From NCBI GenBank assembly GCA_965216915.1, contig CBDCGS010000005.1, positions 62,001 to 126,000 on the forward strand: DNA of 64,000 bases, written 5' to 3'. A program made the position numbers and the translations under genes. This document shows, piece by piece, positions 26,829 through 35,326 of the stretch (position 1 is its first letter; each line of letters begins with the position of its first letter). The stretch is from CBDCGS01 sp965216915 (GTDB lineage: Bacteria; Pseudomonadota; Alphaproteobacteria; UBA828). A model generated the notes under the pieces. That model searched no databases, was not told the DNA's origin, and saw only the letters and a list, made by a program, of their open reading frames with translations.

Positions 26829-29800
26829 CACTGCATTTTGGGATAGGTTGTGCGCATCAACTATCCCGTCGACCATGGAGGCCGCAGATCGCGCTCAAAC
26901 GTAAACTTGCACATGACAACGCCGATGGTCGCCGACAGATCATTGGCCAGGATCAAATTGCGACGTTCGAATCATCCGTTGTCGTTCTCGGCGATCCTGG
27001 AATGGGAAAAAGCGTCCTCGCGGAGACCCTCGGTCGATTGCCTGGCTCGACCCATTATCGCGCGGGGGCGTTCGTCTTGGAGGCGGATCCCACAACCCCA
27101 GTCGAAACCGCAGGATGCATTGTTATCGACGGGCTAGATGAAATCGCATCGTCAGCGGCTGGCCGAGGTGTGGAAACCGTGCTGACAAAGCTATCGGCGA
27201 TGGGCAAACCGCGCTTCGTTCTCACATGCCGCGAAGCCGATTGGCTAGGGGCAACTGACCGCATCAAGATCGCCGATACCTTCGGGGCGGAGCCAATCGT
27301 ACTCCACCTCCTACCGTTTGAACGTCACGACGCCCAAAGCTTCCTAAGCGACGAGTTTGCGGACGCCGACTTTTCGATCGACGAAATCTTGGACCACCTC
27401 GAGAGTCGCGGCCTCGATGATGTTTACAAAAACCCGCTGACACTCCGGCTCCTCGGGGAAGTCGCGAGGGATGCCGGAGCACTCCCGAGGAGCCGTGCGG
27501 ACCTTATTGGCAAGTCCTGCATGATGATGCTGACGGAAAAGAATGAGAGGCATTTCCACGCACGACACGCCAAAACGCACGCCAACGATCTGCTCCTCGC
27601 GGCGGGAGCAGCGTGCGCAGCGCTATTGTTGTGCGATCGCATTGCCATCTTCGATGGGGCCTACGGTCAAACACCGGACGGACACGTCAACATCGGAGAT
27701 GTCGCAAGGCTAAAATACGGTGAACCTATCGCTGACGCACTTAAAACGCGTTTGTTCAGTGCCGACGGCGAAGGGCGCTTCATCCACGTTCACCGCGTCA
27801 TCGCGGAGTATCTCGGTGCGAAGTGGCTTGCTCACTGCTTCGGCAACGGCGCCTCGGAAAATCGCATGTTCGCTCTTCTCGCCCACGGCGACGGCGTGCC
27901 GACATCTCTGCGAGGTCTGCACGCCTGGATTGCGCACTTCAGTTCCTCCCTCGCACCCCGATGCATTGCAGTAGATCCCTACGCTGTCTTGCGCTACGGC
28001 GATGCTGAGACACTATCGCTCGAAAACGCCCACTCGCTCCTTGCGGCACTGAAAAGATTGTCTGAGGAGGATCCCTATTTTCACTCCGAAGACTGGGGTC
28101 GGCACCCCATATCGGGATTGATACGTCCAGAGCTTACGGACGAAATTCTTTCGACTATCGGTATTTCGAATCGCCACGAGCAACTGAGCTTGCTTTTGCT
28201 CGAGGCTATGATTGGTACCGATTTCGCCACCCAGAACGTCGACACATTTCGCCACATTCTGTTCGACCAAGACCGCTTGAGTGACCAACGATCTACCGCG
28301 GCGGAGGTGCTACACGCTACGGGTGCTATTGACGATTGGGAGTCCGTTGTTCGTCGCTTACTTACGATGGGAGATTCCAACTCAATTCTAACTGCGAAAA
28401 AAGTCGCCTGCATGCTCGCGACAAGGAAGATTTCCGCTCAGGCCTGCGCGGAAACTGTCCTGGCCTGGCTTGGACTGACGAGGAGTCCGCTCCCGAGGCC
28501 CGCCGGTGATCGTGAAGTTTATGTTGTTATCAGGGATAGCATGTTTTCGGAACTCGACGATGAGCAAGCGGCTTCCCTACTCGATGTCATTGCTGAGTAC
28601 TGCAAGCCACTGATCGACTCAGCACGACATCCGGCTGCGGTAGCAATCATTGATCTGGTTCGTTTGGTCACAGTGCGGCTTCTGCAAAAGCAATGCGATG
28701 TGACAGTTAAGCGCCTGTGGTCATGGATTGAGTGGTCGGACCGTAACCACTACCCGAATCATGATTGCGAGCTTGCGAAGATATTTCGCGAGAACACGGA
28801 GCTGAGAAGATCCCTGATTTCGCACGTCTTGCTGGAAAATGGCGGTAGCAACATTCGTCTATCTTCTTTCAAGCTGCACACGGTTGGGCTAGGCCTATAC
28901 CCGACCGATGACGATCTCGTGAGCGTTCTGAACATGCTCTCAGAAACATCCGACGGAGATGGAGCTTCGACTCAGCTGTTCGACGATCTTCTGCAGATGG
29001 CTCGTACGAGGCATGGACTCTCTGACGCGGTGCGTCGCGCGGCTCTCAAGCTCGCGGATGGCAATGCTGAATTAACACAGATCCTCACCGATGCATCTAA
29101 GGTTCGAATCCCTGACCGGGAGCTAGAGCCAGCCGAACGCGATGCGAAGGCAGAGGCCGAAAAACAAGAAATTTTTCGACCTCACCGGGAATTTCTGATC
29201 AAAGAGCAATCCGAGGTCGCCGCTGGCAACTTTCTCGTCCTGAATACAGCGGCCCATATCTACCTCGGTAGAAATAGAGATTTCGATTCTTTTATAGAGC
29301 CCGAGAAACGTCTTGCCGAATTTCTTGGTTGCACGCTCGCCCGGAAAGTTCGGACTGGGTTCGTCGCGGTATTAACGCGAAACGATCTCCCGACGGCAAC
29401 AGAGATCGTTGAAATCTATTTGCAAAATAAGACGTACACCGTGGAAGCTTCAATGATTTGTGGCGCTGTTGAGATGATCCGCCGCGGCCTCCTCCTCGAC
29501 AACATCGACCGGGAAATTCTGACAGCTGTGCTGGTAGCATGGCACCAAGGGTGGAGGTCTCCGGAGAGAGTCCACGTGGACATTGGGCCGCCCATCGAAG
29601 ATATGCTGTTGAAAAGCGACGAAGATGTCGAGGCATATCTCCGTTTGAATGTCGAGCCTTGGCTCGCTCGGACAATAGACCACCCCTGGGGACTTGAGCG
29701 CATGTTGCGCGACGCTCGTTGGGCGCGCGTCGCAGGTTGCCTAGCCGTTGACTGGCTCAAGCGCTACCGAAATACGTCGGGCAATACCCTCCGTGAACTT

Positions 29801-30886
29801 TTGCACTGCGCCCTCAAAAACGCGCCGGCGGGTGCTCTAATCGATCTTGTTCGGGAATGCCGGAAAAACACCCATCCCGATCCAGAGGCAAAGCGTTTGT
29901 GGCTAGCGACCGCTTATTTTGTCGATTTTGACGATTTCACTTCAGAGGAGCGCGATGCAGCGGCCGATGATCCCGATCTCATCTGGCCAATTCGCGAATT
30001 AATGGAAGCCGATCTTGGCGAGGCATCGCTCCACCAATTGACCTTTTATGTCGAGGAATTCGGCCGACATTGGCCAAGAGTTGAATCAACCGGAGACGGT
30101 TGGGGAGATAGGAGCGCTTGGGACGCCAGCATTTCGATCCGAAATGCGATCGACAGAATCGCCGAAACCCCGAACTCTGATGCCACTAAAGTTCTGGAGC
30201 GCTTGGTAGAAACGGCCGCCCCCAGCTATCGCGGATCGATACAGCACGCACTTACGCTTCAGCGCAGGTCACGCCGTGATCAGGAACATGTCAGCCCAAC
30301 TGTTGAGCAACTTCACGCCGCCGTCACCGATGCACCTCCCGAAAGTATCGATGACATGAGAGCATTTTTTGCTGATCGGATCGAAGAGCTGCAAAAAAGA
30401 CTGCACGGAAGCGATACCGATATTTGGAGGGTGTATTGGATTGACGACGATAGTCCGCAGGGCGAGACCTACTGCCGAGACCGAATCGTTGACCAACTCC
30501 GTGAGCAATCATCGCGTTGGGCGATATACGTGCCCGAGAATCAAATGCCCAAGCAGACACGGGCCGACATTATTGTTACTCGGAATTCGATTGGCTTGCC
30601 TGTAGAGATTAAGGGGCAATGGCACCGCGAAGTGTGGGACGCCGCGATATCCCAACTCGACGCCCAATACACAATTGATTGGCGCGCACAAGGGCGAGGT
30701 GCGTATTTGGTGCTTTGGTTCGGGGACGTGCCGACAAAGCAACTGCAACGCCATCCGGAGGGTCTGGAACGACCCAAGACACCCGCGTCACTTCGCAGAA
30801 TGTTGGCCGGCCGCATTCCCGAAGAACGACGGTCCCAGATTGACGTGTTCGTTCTCGATGTGACTGGCCTGGCCAAGCCAGCGTGA
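26813..30886 (+). CDS. Large NACHT/STAND-type NTPase with C-terminal PD-(D/E)XK-like nuclease; candidate single-gene antiphage defence
   Basis: The product is about 1357 residues from the GTG at 26813, or about 1332 if translation begins at the ATC at 26888. Numbering below uses the GTG. A P-loop NTPase occupies the N-terminal 300 residues: Walker A GDPGMGKS (60-67), Walker B GCIVIDGLDEIAS (Asp106, Asp109-Glu110), a sensor-like RFVLTCREADWLG, and the NACHT-type NPLTLRLL. About 870 mainly helical residues follow, suited to a sensor or oligomerisation region. The last 150 residues contain DRIVDQLRE, ADIIVT (Asp1252), PVEIKGQ (Glu1265, Lys1267) and ISQLDAQY, the pattern of a restriction-endonuclease-like fold. 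Codon use is visibly lower in GC than the flanking ilvE and lysE genes. Known STAND defence proteins sense phage proteins and activate an effector; here that role is inference, and I do not know a named system with this exact build. Confidence 0.82.
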   Translation: MAFGYSLHFGIGCAHQLSRRPWRPQIALKRKLAHDNADGRRQIIGQDQIATFESSVVVLGDPGMGKSVLAETLGRLPGSTHYRAGAFVLEADPTTPVETAGCIVIDGLDEIASSAAGRGVETVLTKLSAMGKPRFVLTCREADWLGATDRIKIADTFGAEPIVLHLLPFERHDAQSFLSDEFADADFSIDEILDHLESRGLDDVYKNPLTLRLLGEVARDAGALPRSRADLIGKSCMMMLTEKNERHFHARHAKTHANDLLLAAGAACAALLLCDRIAIFDGAYGQTPDGHVNIGDVARLKYGEPIADALKTRLFSADGEGRFIHVHRVIAEYLGAKWLAHCFGNGASENRMFALLAHGDGVPTSLRGLHAWIAHFSSSLAPRCIAVDPYAVLRYGDAETLSLENAHSLLAALKRLSEEDPYFHSEDWGRHPISGLIRPELTDEILSTIGISNRHEQLSLLLLEAMIGTDFATQNVDTFRHILFDQDRLSDQRSTAAEVLHATGAIDDWESVVRRLLTMGDSNSILTAKKVACMLATRKISAQACAETVLAWLGLTRSPLPRPAGDREVYVVIRDSMFSELDDEQAASLLDVIAEYCKPLIDSARHPAAVAIIDLVRLVTVRLLQKQCDVTVKRLWSWIEWSDRNHYPNHDCELAKIFRENTELRRSLISHVLLENGGSNIRLSSFKLHTVGLGLYPTDDDLVSVLNMLSETSDGDGASTQLFDDLLQMARTRHGLSDAVRRAALKLADGNAELTQILTDASKVRIPDRELEPAERDAKAEAEKQEIFRPHREFLIKEQSEVAAGNFLVLNTAAHIYLGRNRDFDSFIEPEKRLAEFLGCTLARKVRTGFVAVLTRNDLPTATEIVEIYLQNKTYTVEASMICGAVEMIRRGLLLDNIDREILTAVLVAWHQGWRSPERVHVDIGPPIEDMLLKSDEDVEAYLRLNVEPWLARTIDHPWGLERMLRDARWARVAGCLAVDWLKRYRNTSGNTLRELLHCALKNAPAGALIDLVRECRKNTHPDPEAKRLWLATAYFVDFDDFTSEERDAAADDPDLIWPIRELMEADLGEASLHQLTFYVEEFGRHWPRVESTGDGWGDRSAWDASISIRNAIDRIAETPNSDATKVLERLVETAAPSYRGSIQHALTLQRRSRRDQEHVSPTVEQLHAAVTDAPPESIDDMRAFFADRIEELQKRLHGSDTDIWRVYWIDDDSPQGETYCRDRIVDQLREQSSRWAIYVPENQMPKQTRADIIVTRNSIGLPVEIKGQWHREVWDAAISQLDAQYTIDWRAQGRGAYLVLWFGDVPTKQLQRHPEGLERPKTPASLRRMLAGRIPEERRSQIDVFVLDVTGLAKPA

Positions 30887-31006
30887 AATTTGCCGCTACC
30901 GGCCCACTTGTGCTGCCGCATGGCTCGTCGCTCACGCGCCGTGATTGAAAATCTGCGGCCGGCACCATTCATCGACTAGCCGAATAATGCCCACCCACGC
31001 ACGCCG

Positions 31007-31618
31007 CTAGCGTTCCGCGAGCGCGAGGCGGATGCCGAGCGCGCCGAAGGCCGCGGCGAAGCTTCCCCTGAGCCACCACATCACTCGCGGACGCGAGATC
31101 ACGTAGCGCCGCGCCGCCGCCGCGAAGGCGCCGTAGCCGACGAAGACGACGAGGGTCATCAGCATGAAGATGCCGGCGAGCGCCAGCATGTCCATCGTCG
31201 GGCGCGCCGCGTCGGCCGGGACGAACTGCGGGAGAAACGCCAGGAAGAAGAGCGAGAGCTTCGGGTTCAAGATGTTTACGAGAAAGCCGTTCGCCACGAT
31301 CTTGGCCGGTGCGATGGGCCGGGTGTGTGCCGCGATGTGGAGCGCACCGCCCTCGCGCAGCACGCTCCACGCCATGTAGAGGAGATAGGCAACGCCGGCA
31401 TATTTGATGACCTGGAAGGCCAAGGCGCTCGTATGGAGCAAGGCGGCGAGCCCGGCGATGCTGGCGCCCATATGCGGCAGAATCCCGAGCGTGCAGCCGA
31501 TCGCCGCGAACACGCTGGCACGCCAGCCCTTGCTCAGCCCGAAAGCGAGCGTGTAGAGCACACCGGTGCCGGGAAGGAGAACGACGATGAGCGAGGTCAG
31601 GAGAATGTCGAACGACAT
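31007..31618 (-). CDS. LysE family amino acid exporter
   Basis: This inner-membrane exporter has 203 residues and about six hydrophobic segments. The family opening is seen as LLTSLIVVLLPGTGVLYTLAFGL, and the mid-protein NILNPKLSLFFLAFLPQFV is the second conserved element (NPK-FFxAFLPQF). The family exports homoserine, threonine or other amino acids; the exact substrate is not readable. The ATG at 31618 overlaps the likely start of the divergent gene at 31608. It follows the low-GC NTPase gene and has normal core composition. Confidence 0.9.
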   Translation of the reverse strand: MSFDILLTSLIVVLLPGTGVLYTLAFGLSKGWRASVFAAIGCTLGILPHMGASIAGLAALLHTSALAFQVIKYAGVAYLLYMAWSVLREGGALHIAAHTRPIAPAKIVANGFLVNILNPKLSLFFLAFLPQFVPADAARPTMDMLALAGIFMLMTLVVFVGYGAFAAAARRYVISRPRVMWWLRGSFAAAFGALGIRLALAER

Positions 31619-32261
31619 CGGTCGGCGAAGTGGGACGGGCCAGTGGATCCGGAGAACCTTAGCACGCGCCGGGCGCCGGCGCTCCGGCGCGCGCGGGCGA
31701 CGCAGAAGAGCGATCCCGCTCGTTCTGGTCGTCCTCGCCCTCGGCTTGGTGATGCCGGGCATGGGTGCGGCGGAGACCGTGCAGCGCGGCCCCGCGCTCT
31801 TGACCGTCGCGGGCGCGATCACGAACAGCAACCGACCCGCCTTCGATCCTCATGTCGATGCGTTCTTCGGTGCTCACGAGCAGGCCTTCGACAAGGCCTT
31901 CGCTTTCGACCGCGCCGCGCTCGAGGCGCTGCCGCAGGTCGCGCTGCGGGCAACGGCCGAGATGTGGCCGGCCACGGTCGCGGCGAAGGGCCCGCGCCTG
32001 CGCGACGTGCTGGCGGCGGCCGGTGCGGCGCCCGATGCCACGGTCACTCTGGTCGCGCTCGATGGCTACGCGGTCGTGCTCGATGCCAATGCGCGCGCTA
32101 GCGCGACCTGGGTGCTCGCGATCGACGCGAACGGCGCGCCGCTCGGCATCGGCGGACGCGGGCCGACATGGCTTCTCTTCGACACCGGCGATGCCGTCGC
32201 CGGCGAGAATATCGAGGCGCGGTGGGCGTGGTCCGTGTTCCTCATCGAGGTCGCGGACTAA
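31608..32261 (+). CDS. Secreted SUOX-fold-like (molybdopterin-oxidoreductase-like) protein lacking cysteine
   Basis: This is a predicted exported protein of 217 residues. A basic n-region (RRR-rich) and a hydrophobic core VLVVLALGLVMPGMGAAET form the signal. The body fits the small family related to the sulfite-oxidase Moco domain: LLTVAGAITNSN, FDRAALEALPQV, GPRLRDVLAAAG and a LVALDGYAVVL strand. The mature chain has no cysteine, so the Moco-ligating cysteine of true oxidoreductases is missing, and a ligand-sensing role is more likely. It ends 13 bases before a membrane-bound cyclase gene. The start at 31608 overlaps the lysE start region and is uncertain. A functional link with the cyclase is inference. 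Confidence 0.7.
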   Translation, partial: SNDIGRRSGTGQWIRRTLARAGRRRSGARGRRRRAIPLVLVVLALGLVMPGMGAAETVQRGPALLTVAGAITNSNRPAFDPHVDAFFGAHEQAFDKAFAFDRAALEALPQVALRATAEMWPATVAAKGPRLRDVLAAAGAAPDATVTLVALDGYAVVLDANARASATWVLAIDANGAPLGIGGRGPTWLLFDTGDAVAGENIEARWAWSVFLIEVAD

Positions 32262-32274
32262 GCCCGCCCCCAAC

Positions 32275-33582
32275 ATGACCGAGGCGCCACCACCCCGGGC
32301 GATCCGCTCAGACGACCTCCTGCGCGAGCGCGAGCGGCGCGGCGTGCGCACGCTGACGCTGGTGCGCGGCATCTTCGTGCTCGCCTTGCTGGTGAGCCAT
32401 TGGGCGGTTGGCGCGAGCCTGTTCGAGAAGATCGCCGCGACCGTGATCGCGACCGTCGCGCTCTGCGCCATCGCGATCTCCCTGGCGCTGCTCCGGCGGC
32501 GTCGCGCGGTCGCGCATGTCGGGATTGCCGGATGCGTGATCGACATCGTGATCCTGAGCCTGCTTCCGGTGATCTGGTACTGGTCGGTCGGCGGCACCGC
32601 CGTGCCGCCCGCCTACATGCTGAAAACCCAAATCACCGTGATGTCGCTCGGGCTCGTGGCGCTGAACGGGCTCGCCATCCGCCCGCTCTACCCCATGCTG
32701 GTGGCGGCCGGCGCCGTCTTGGTTCACGCCGGACTGCTCGGCTATGTGCTGCAGGAGCCGCGCACCGTGGTCTCCGGCGATTTCGTGGACTCGGTGATGG
32801 GGCCTGCGCTGAGCCTCGACTTCGTCATCGTCAGCATGCTGGTCATCGCGGCGATCGGCGGGGTGATGGCCGTTCTCACGCGTGTCGCGCGGCGCACGGT
32901 GATCGACGGCGTCCGCCTCGAGGTCGCGAACAGCAAGCTCGGCCGCTATTTCTCGCCCGATGTCGTGTCACGCATCTCGAGCGAGGGCGACGCGCTCCTC
33001 GGCATCGGCGGCCGCGCGCAAACGGTCGCGGTGATGTTTTGCGATATCCGCGACTTCACGCGCCTCACCGAGAAGCTGCCGCCGGCCGAGGCCGTGGCGT
33101 TGCTCTCGGACTATCACGCGCGCATGGTCGAGGCGATCTTCCGCTTCGGCGGAACCATCGACAAGTTCATTGGCGACGCGATCATGGTGACCTTCGGCAC
33201 CCCCGACCCACGGCCCGATGATGCGGAGCGGGCGGTCCGCGCCGGCCTCGCGATGAACGTCGCGCTCGCCGCGCTCAATGCCGAGCGGGCCCAACGCGGC
33301 GCGCCGCCGATCCGCCACGGCATCGGTATTCACGCCGGCCCCGTGATCGCGGGCAATATCGGCACCGCCGAGCGCCTCGAATACACCGTGATCGGGGACA
33401 CGGTGAACGTCGCGAGCCGCATCCAAGATGCCTGCAAAACCACGGGCGAGGCGTTCCTGATCTCGGACGCGGTGGCGGCAGGCTTGCCCGCGGAGATCGG
33501 GACCCGGCCCCTCCCCGCCCAGCCGGTGAAGGGCCGCGAGGCGCCGGTCGCGCTTTACGCCGTCGATGACGGATCATTCTGA
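32275..33582 (+). CDS. Membrane-bound class III adenylate/guanylate cyclase
   Basis: This 435-residue protein has a six-helix-like hydrophobic N-terminal half (about residues 27-215) and a cytosolic cyclase domain in the last 190 residues. The catalytic metals are bound by Asp257 (MFCDIRDFTRLTEK) and Asp301 (FIGDAIMVTFGTP), the purine-contact Lys297 is present, and the transition-state region reads TVIGDTVNVASRIQDA. The gene follows a secreted SUOX-fold-like protein by 13 bases, which suggests that the pair senses something outside the cytoplasm. An ATG at 32275 is the start; upstream codons in frame belong to the neighbour. Either cAMP or cGMP may be made. Confidence 0.92.
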   Translation: MTEAPPPRAIRSDDLLRERERRGVRTLTLVRGIFVLALLVSHWAVGASLFEKIAATVIATVALCAIAISLALLRRRRAVAHVGIAGCVIDIVILSLLPVIWYWSVGGTAVPPAYMLKTQITVMSLGLVALNGLAIRPLYPMLVAAGAVLVHAGLLGYVLQEPRTVVSGDFVDSVMGPALSLDFVIVSMLVIAAIGGVMAVLTRVARRTVIDGVRLEVANSKLGRYFSPDVVSRISSEGDALLGIGGRAQTVAVMFCDIRDFTRLTEKLPPAEAVALLSDYHARMVEAIFRFGGTIDKFIGDAIMVTFGTPDPRPDDAERAVRAGLAMNVALAALNAERAQRGAPPIRHGIGIHAGPVIAGNIGTAERLEYTVIGDTVNVASRIQDACKTTGEAFLISDAVAAGLPAEIGTRPLPAQPVKGREAPVALYAVDDGSF

Positions 33583-33588
33583 CGCGCG

Positions 33589-35144
33589 TCAGAGCACCGC
33601 GCCGACCTGCCAGGGCACGAACTCGTTGTCGCCGAAACCCTGCGCCTCGCTTTTCGAGGGCGCGCCCGAGGCGGTGCGCAGGACGAGATCGAAGATTGCC
33701 TCGCCCATCGCCGCGACATCCATCTCGCCATCGGCGATCCGCCCGCAGTTGATGTCCATATCCACTGACATGCGCCGATACATCGCCGTGTTGGTGGCGA
33801 GCTTCAGGCTCGGGGCCGGCTTGCAGCCGTAGACGGAGCCGCGTCCCGTGGTGAAGCAGACGATGTTGGCGCCGCCCGCCACCATGCCGGTGATCGAAAC
33901 CGGGTCGTAGCCGGGCGTGTCCATGAACACGAAGCCCTTCGCGGTCACGGGTTCCGCGTAGCGATAGACGTCGACCAGGTTGGTGGTGCCGCCCTTGGCG
34001 ACGGCGCCGAGCGATTTCTCGAGGATCGTGGTGAGGCCACCGGCCTTGTTGCCCGGCGAGGGATTGTTGTCGATCTTGGCCCCGTTGCGCGCGGTGTAAT
34101 CCTCCCACCAGCGCACGCGCTCGAGCAGGGCATGGCCGACCGAGTCCGAAACCGCGCGCCGCACCAGCAAATGCTCGGCACCATAGATCTCCGTGGTTTC
34201 GCCAAGGATCGCCGTGCCGCCGTTCCGCACGAGAAGATCGGCCGCCGCGCCGAGCGCGGGGTTGGCGGTGACGCCGGAATAGGCGTCCGAGCCGCCGCAT
34301 TCGAGGCCGAGAATGAGGTGGCTTGCCGGGACCGGCTCGCGGGTCACGCGGTTCGCAGCCGGCAGCATCTCCCTGATGCGCGCGACGCCCTCGCGCACCG
34401 TCGCCGCCGTGCCGCCGCTCTCCTGGGATCGTCATCACCCGGCCGGTCTCGCCCGAGCGGCAGCCCCAGTTCTTCCGCGAGCGTGCCGACCTGATTGACC
34501 TCGCAGCCAAGCCCGAGCAGCAGGAAGCCCGCGACGTTTGGGTGGGTGGCGTAGCCTGCGAGCGAGCGCCGTAGGTAATCGAAGCCGTCGCCCTGCGGCG
34601 CCATGCCGCAGCCATGGCCGTGGGTGAACGCGACCACGCCGTCGACGTTCGGGTAGTCGGCAAGGTCATCGGGACGAAAGCTCTCCGCGATGTAGCGCGC
34701 GGCGGTCGCCGAGCAGTTCACCGAGGTAACGACCGCGATGTAGTTGCGCGTCGCGACCCGCCCGTCAGGCCGCACGATGCCCTGGAAGGTCGCCCGCTCC
34801 GCCGCGGGCACCGGGGCGTCGGCTCGCACATCGGCGCCGATCGCGTAGTTCCGCTGGAAATCGGCGAAGGCGAGATTATGGCTGTGGACATGCGCCCCCG
34901 CCGCGATCGCCCTCGTTGCGGAGCCGATCACCTGATCATATTTGCGCACGGCCGCGCCGGTCGGGATCGGTTCGACAGCCAGCTTATGCATGGCCGGCAC
35001 CGCGTCGGCGAGGACAAGCCGGCTGCTGTCGCCCCTCAGGGTCGCGCCTGCAGGAAGATCGGTCTTCGCGACGACCACATTGTCGGCGTCGTGCAGCCGA
35101 ATCGTGCAGTCGTCGAGGGCGAGAACGGGGCCGGGCTCGTTCAC
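33589..35144 (-). pseudogene. uxaA: Altronate dehydratase (UxaA family), broken by two close indels
   Basis: The intact family member dehydrates a sugar acid such as altronate and uses iron. The minus strand reads a UxaA N-terminal SAF-like part (CTIRLHDADNVVVAKTD, then GHGCGMAPQGDGFDYLRR) from 35144, and the C-terminal part (LGLECGGSDAYSGVTANPAL, MDTPGYDPVSITGMVAGGAN) in another frame to 33589. Between about 34425 and 34455 the expected LGRETGRVMTIQESGGT is split: two bases are missing near 34450-34454 and one G is extra in the run at 34425-34427. Each half is otherwise undamaged and codon use is normal, so the break is either very recent or a sequencing error. Without correction no full enzyme is made. 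Confidence 0.85.
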
Positions 35145-35177
35145 GATCTTGTCTCCGTCTATGGGAGGGCGGACCTT

Positions 35178-35292
35178 AGAGCAAATCCCGAGCAGGTGGA
35201 ATCACCTGCGACGACGCATTTGCGTCAATGCCAATGAGAGAGAGCAAATCCCGAGCGGGTGGAATCACCTGCGACGACGCATTTGCGTCAAT
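35178..35292. repeat. 63-bp tandem repeat, two copies, with two hairpins per copy
   Basis: Two units start at 35178 and 35241, with a period of 63 bases. Their first 52 bases differ at one position. Each unit holds GCAGGTG-GAAT-CACCTGC (35192-35209 in copy 1) and GACGCA-TT-TGCGTC (35213-35226). In copy 2 the A of the first stem is G, so a G-T pair replaces A-T. A related copy lies at 42871. The unit is intergenic, between uxaA and the methyltransferase gene. It resembles a REP-like palindromic element, not a CRISPR. Confidence 0.9.
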
Positions 35293-35326
35293 TTCAACTC
35301 TGACGCAGGCCGCCCGCAGAGGCGAC

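Noticed and set aside
29292..29760. Minus-strand reading frames inside the NTPase gene
   Set aside because: No motifs; they are shadows of the long plus-strand frame.
35178..35292. CRISPR-like repeat
   Set aside because: Only two direct units, no spacer variety and no cas gene; the units contain two hairpins each.
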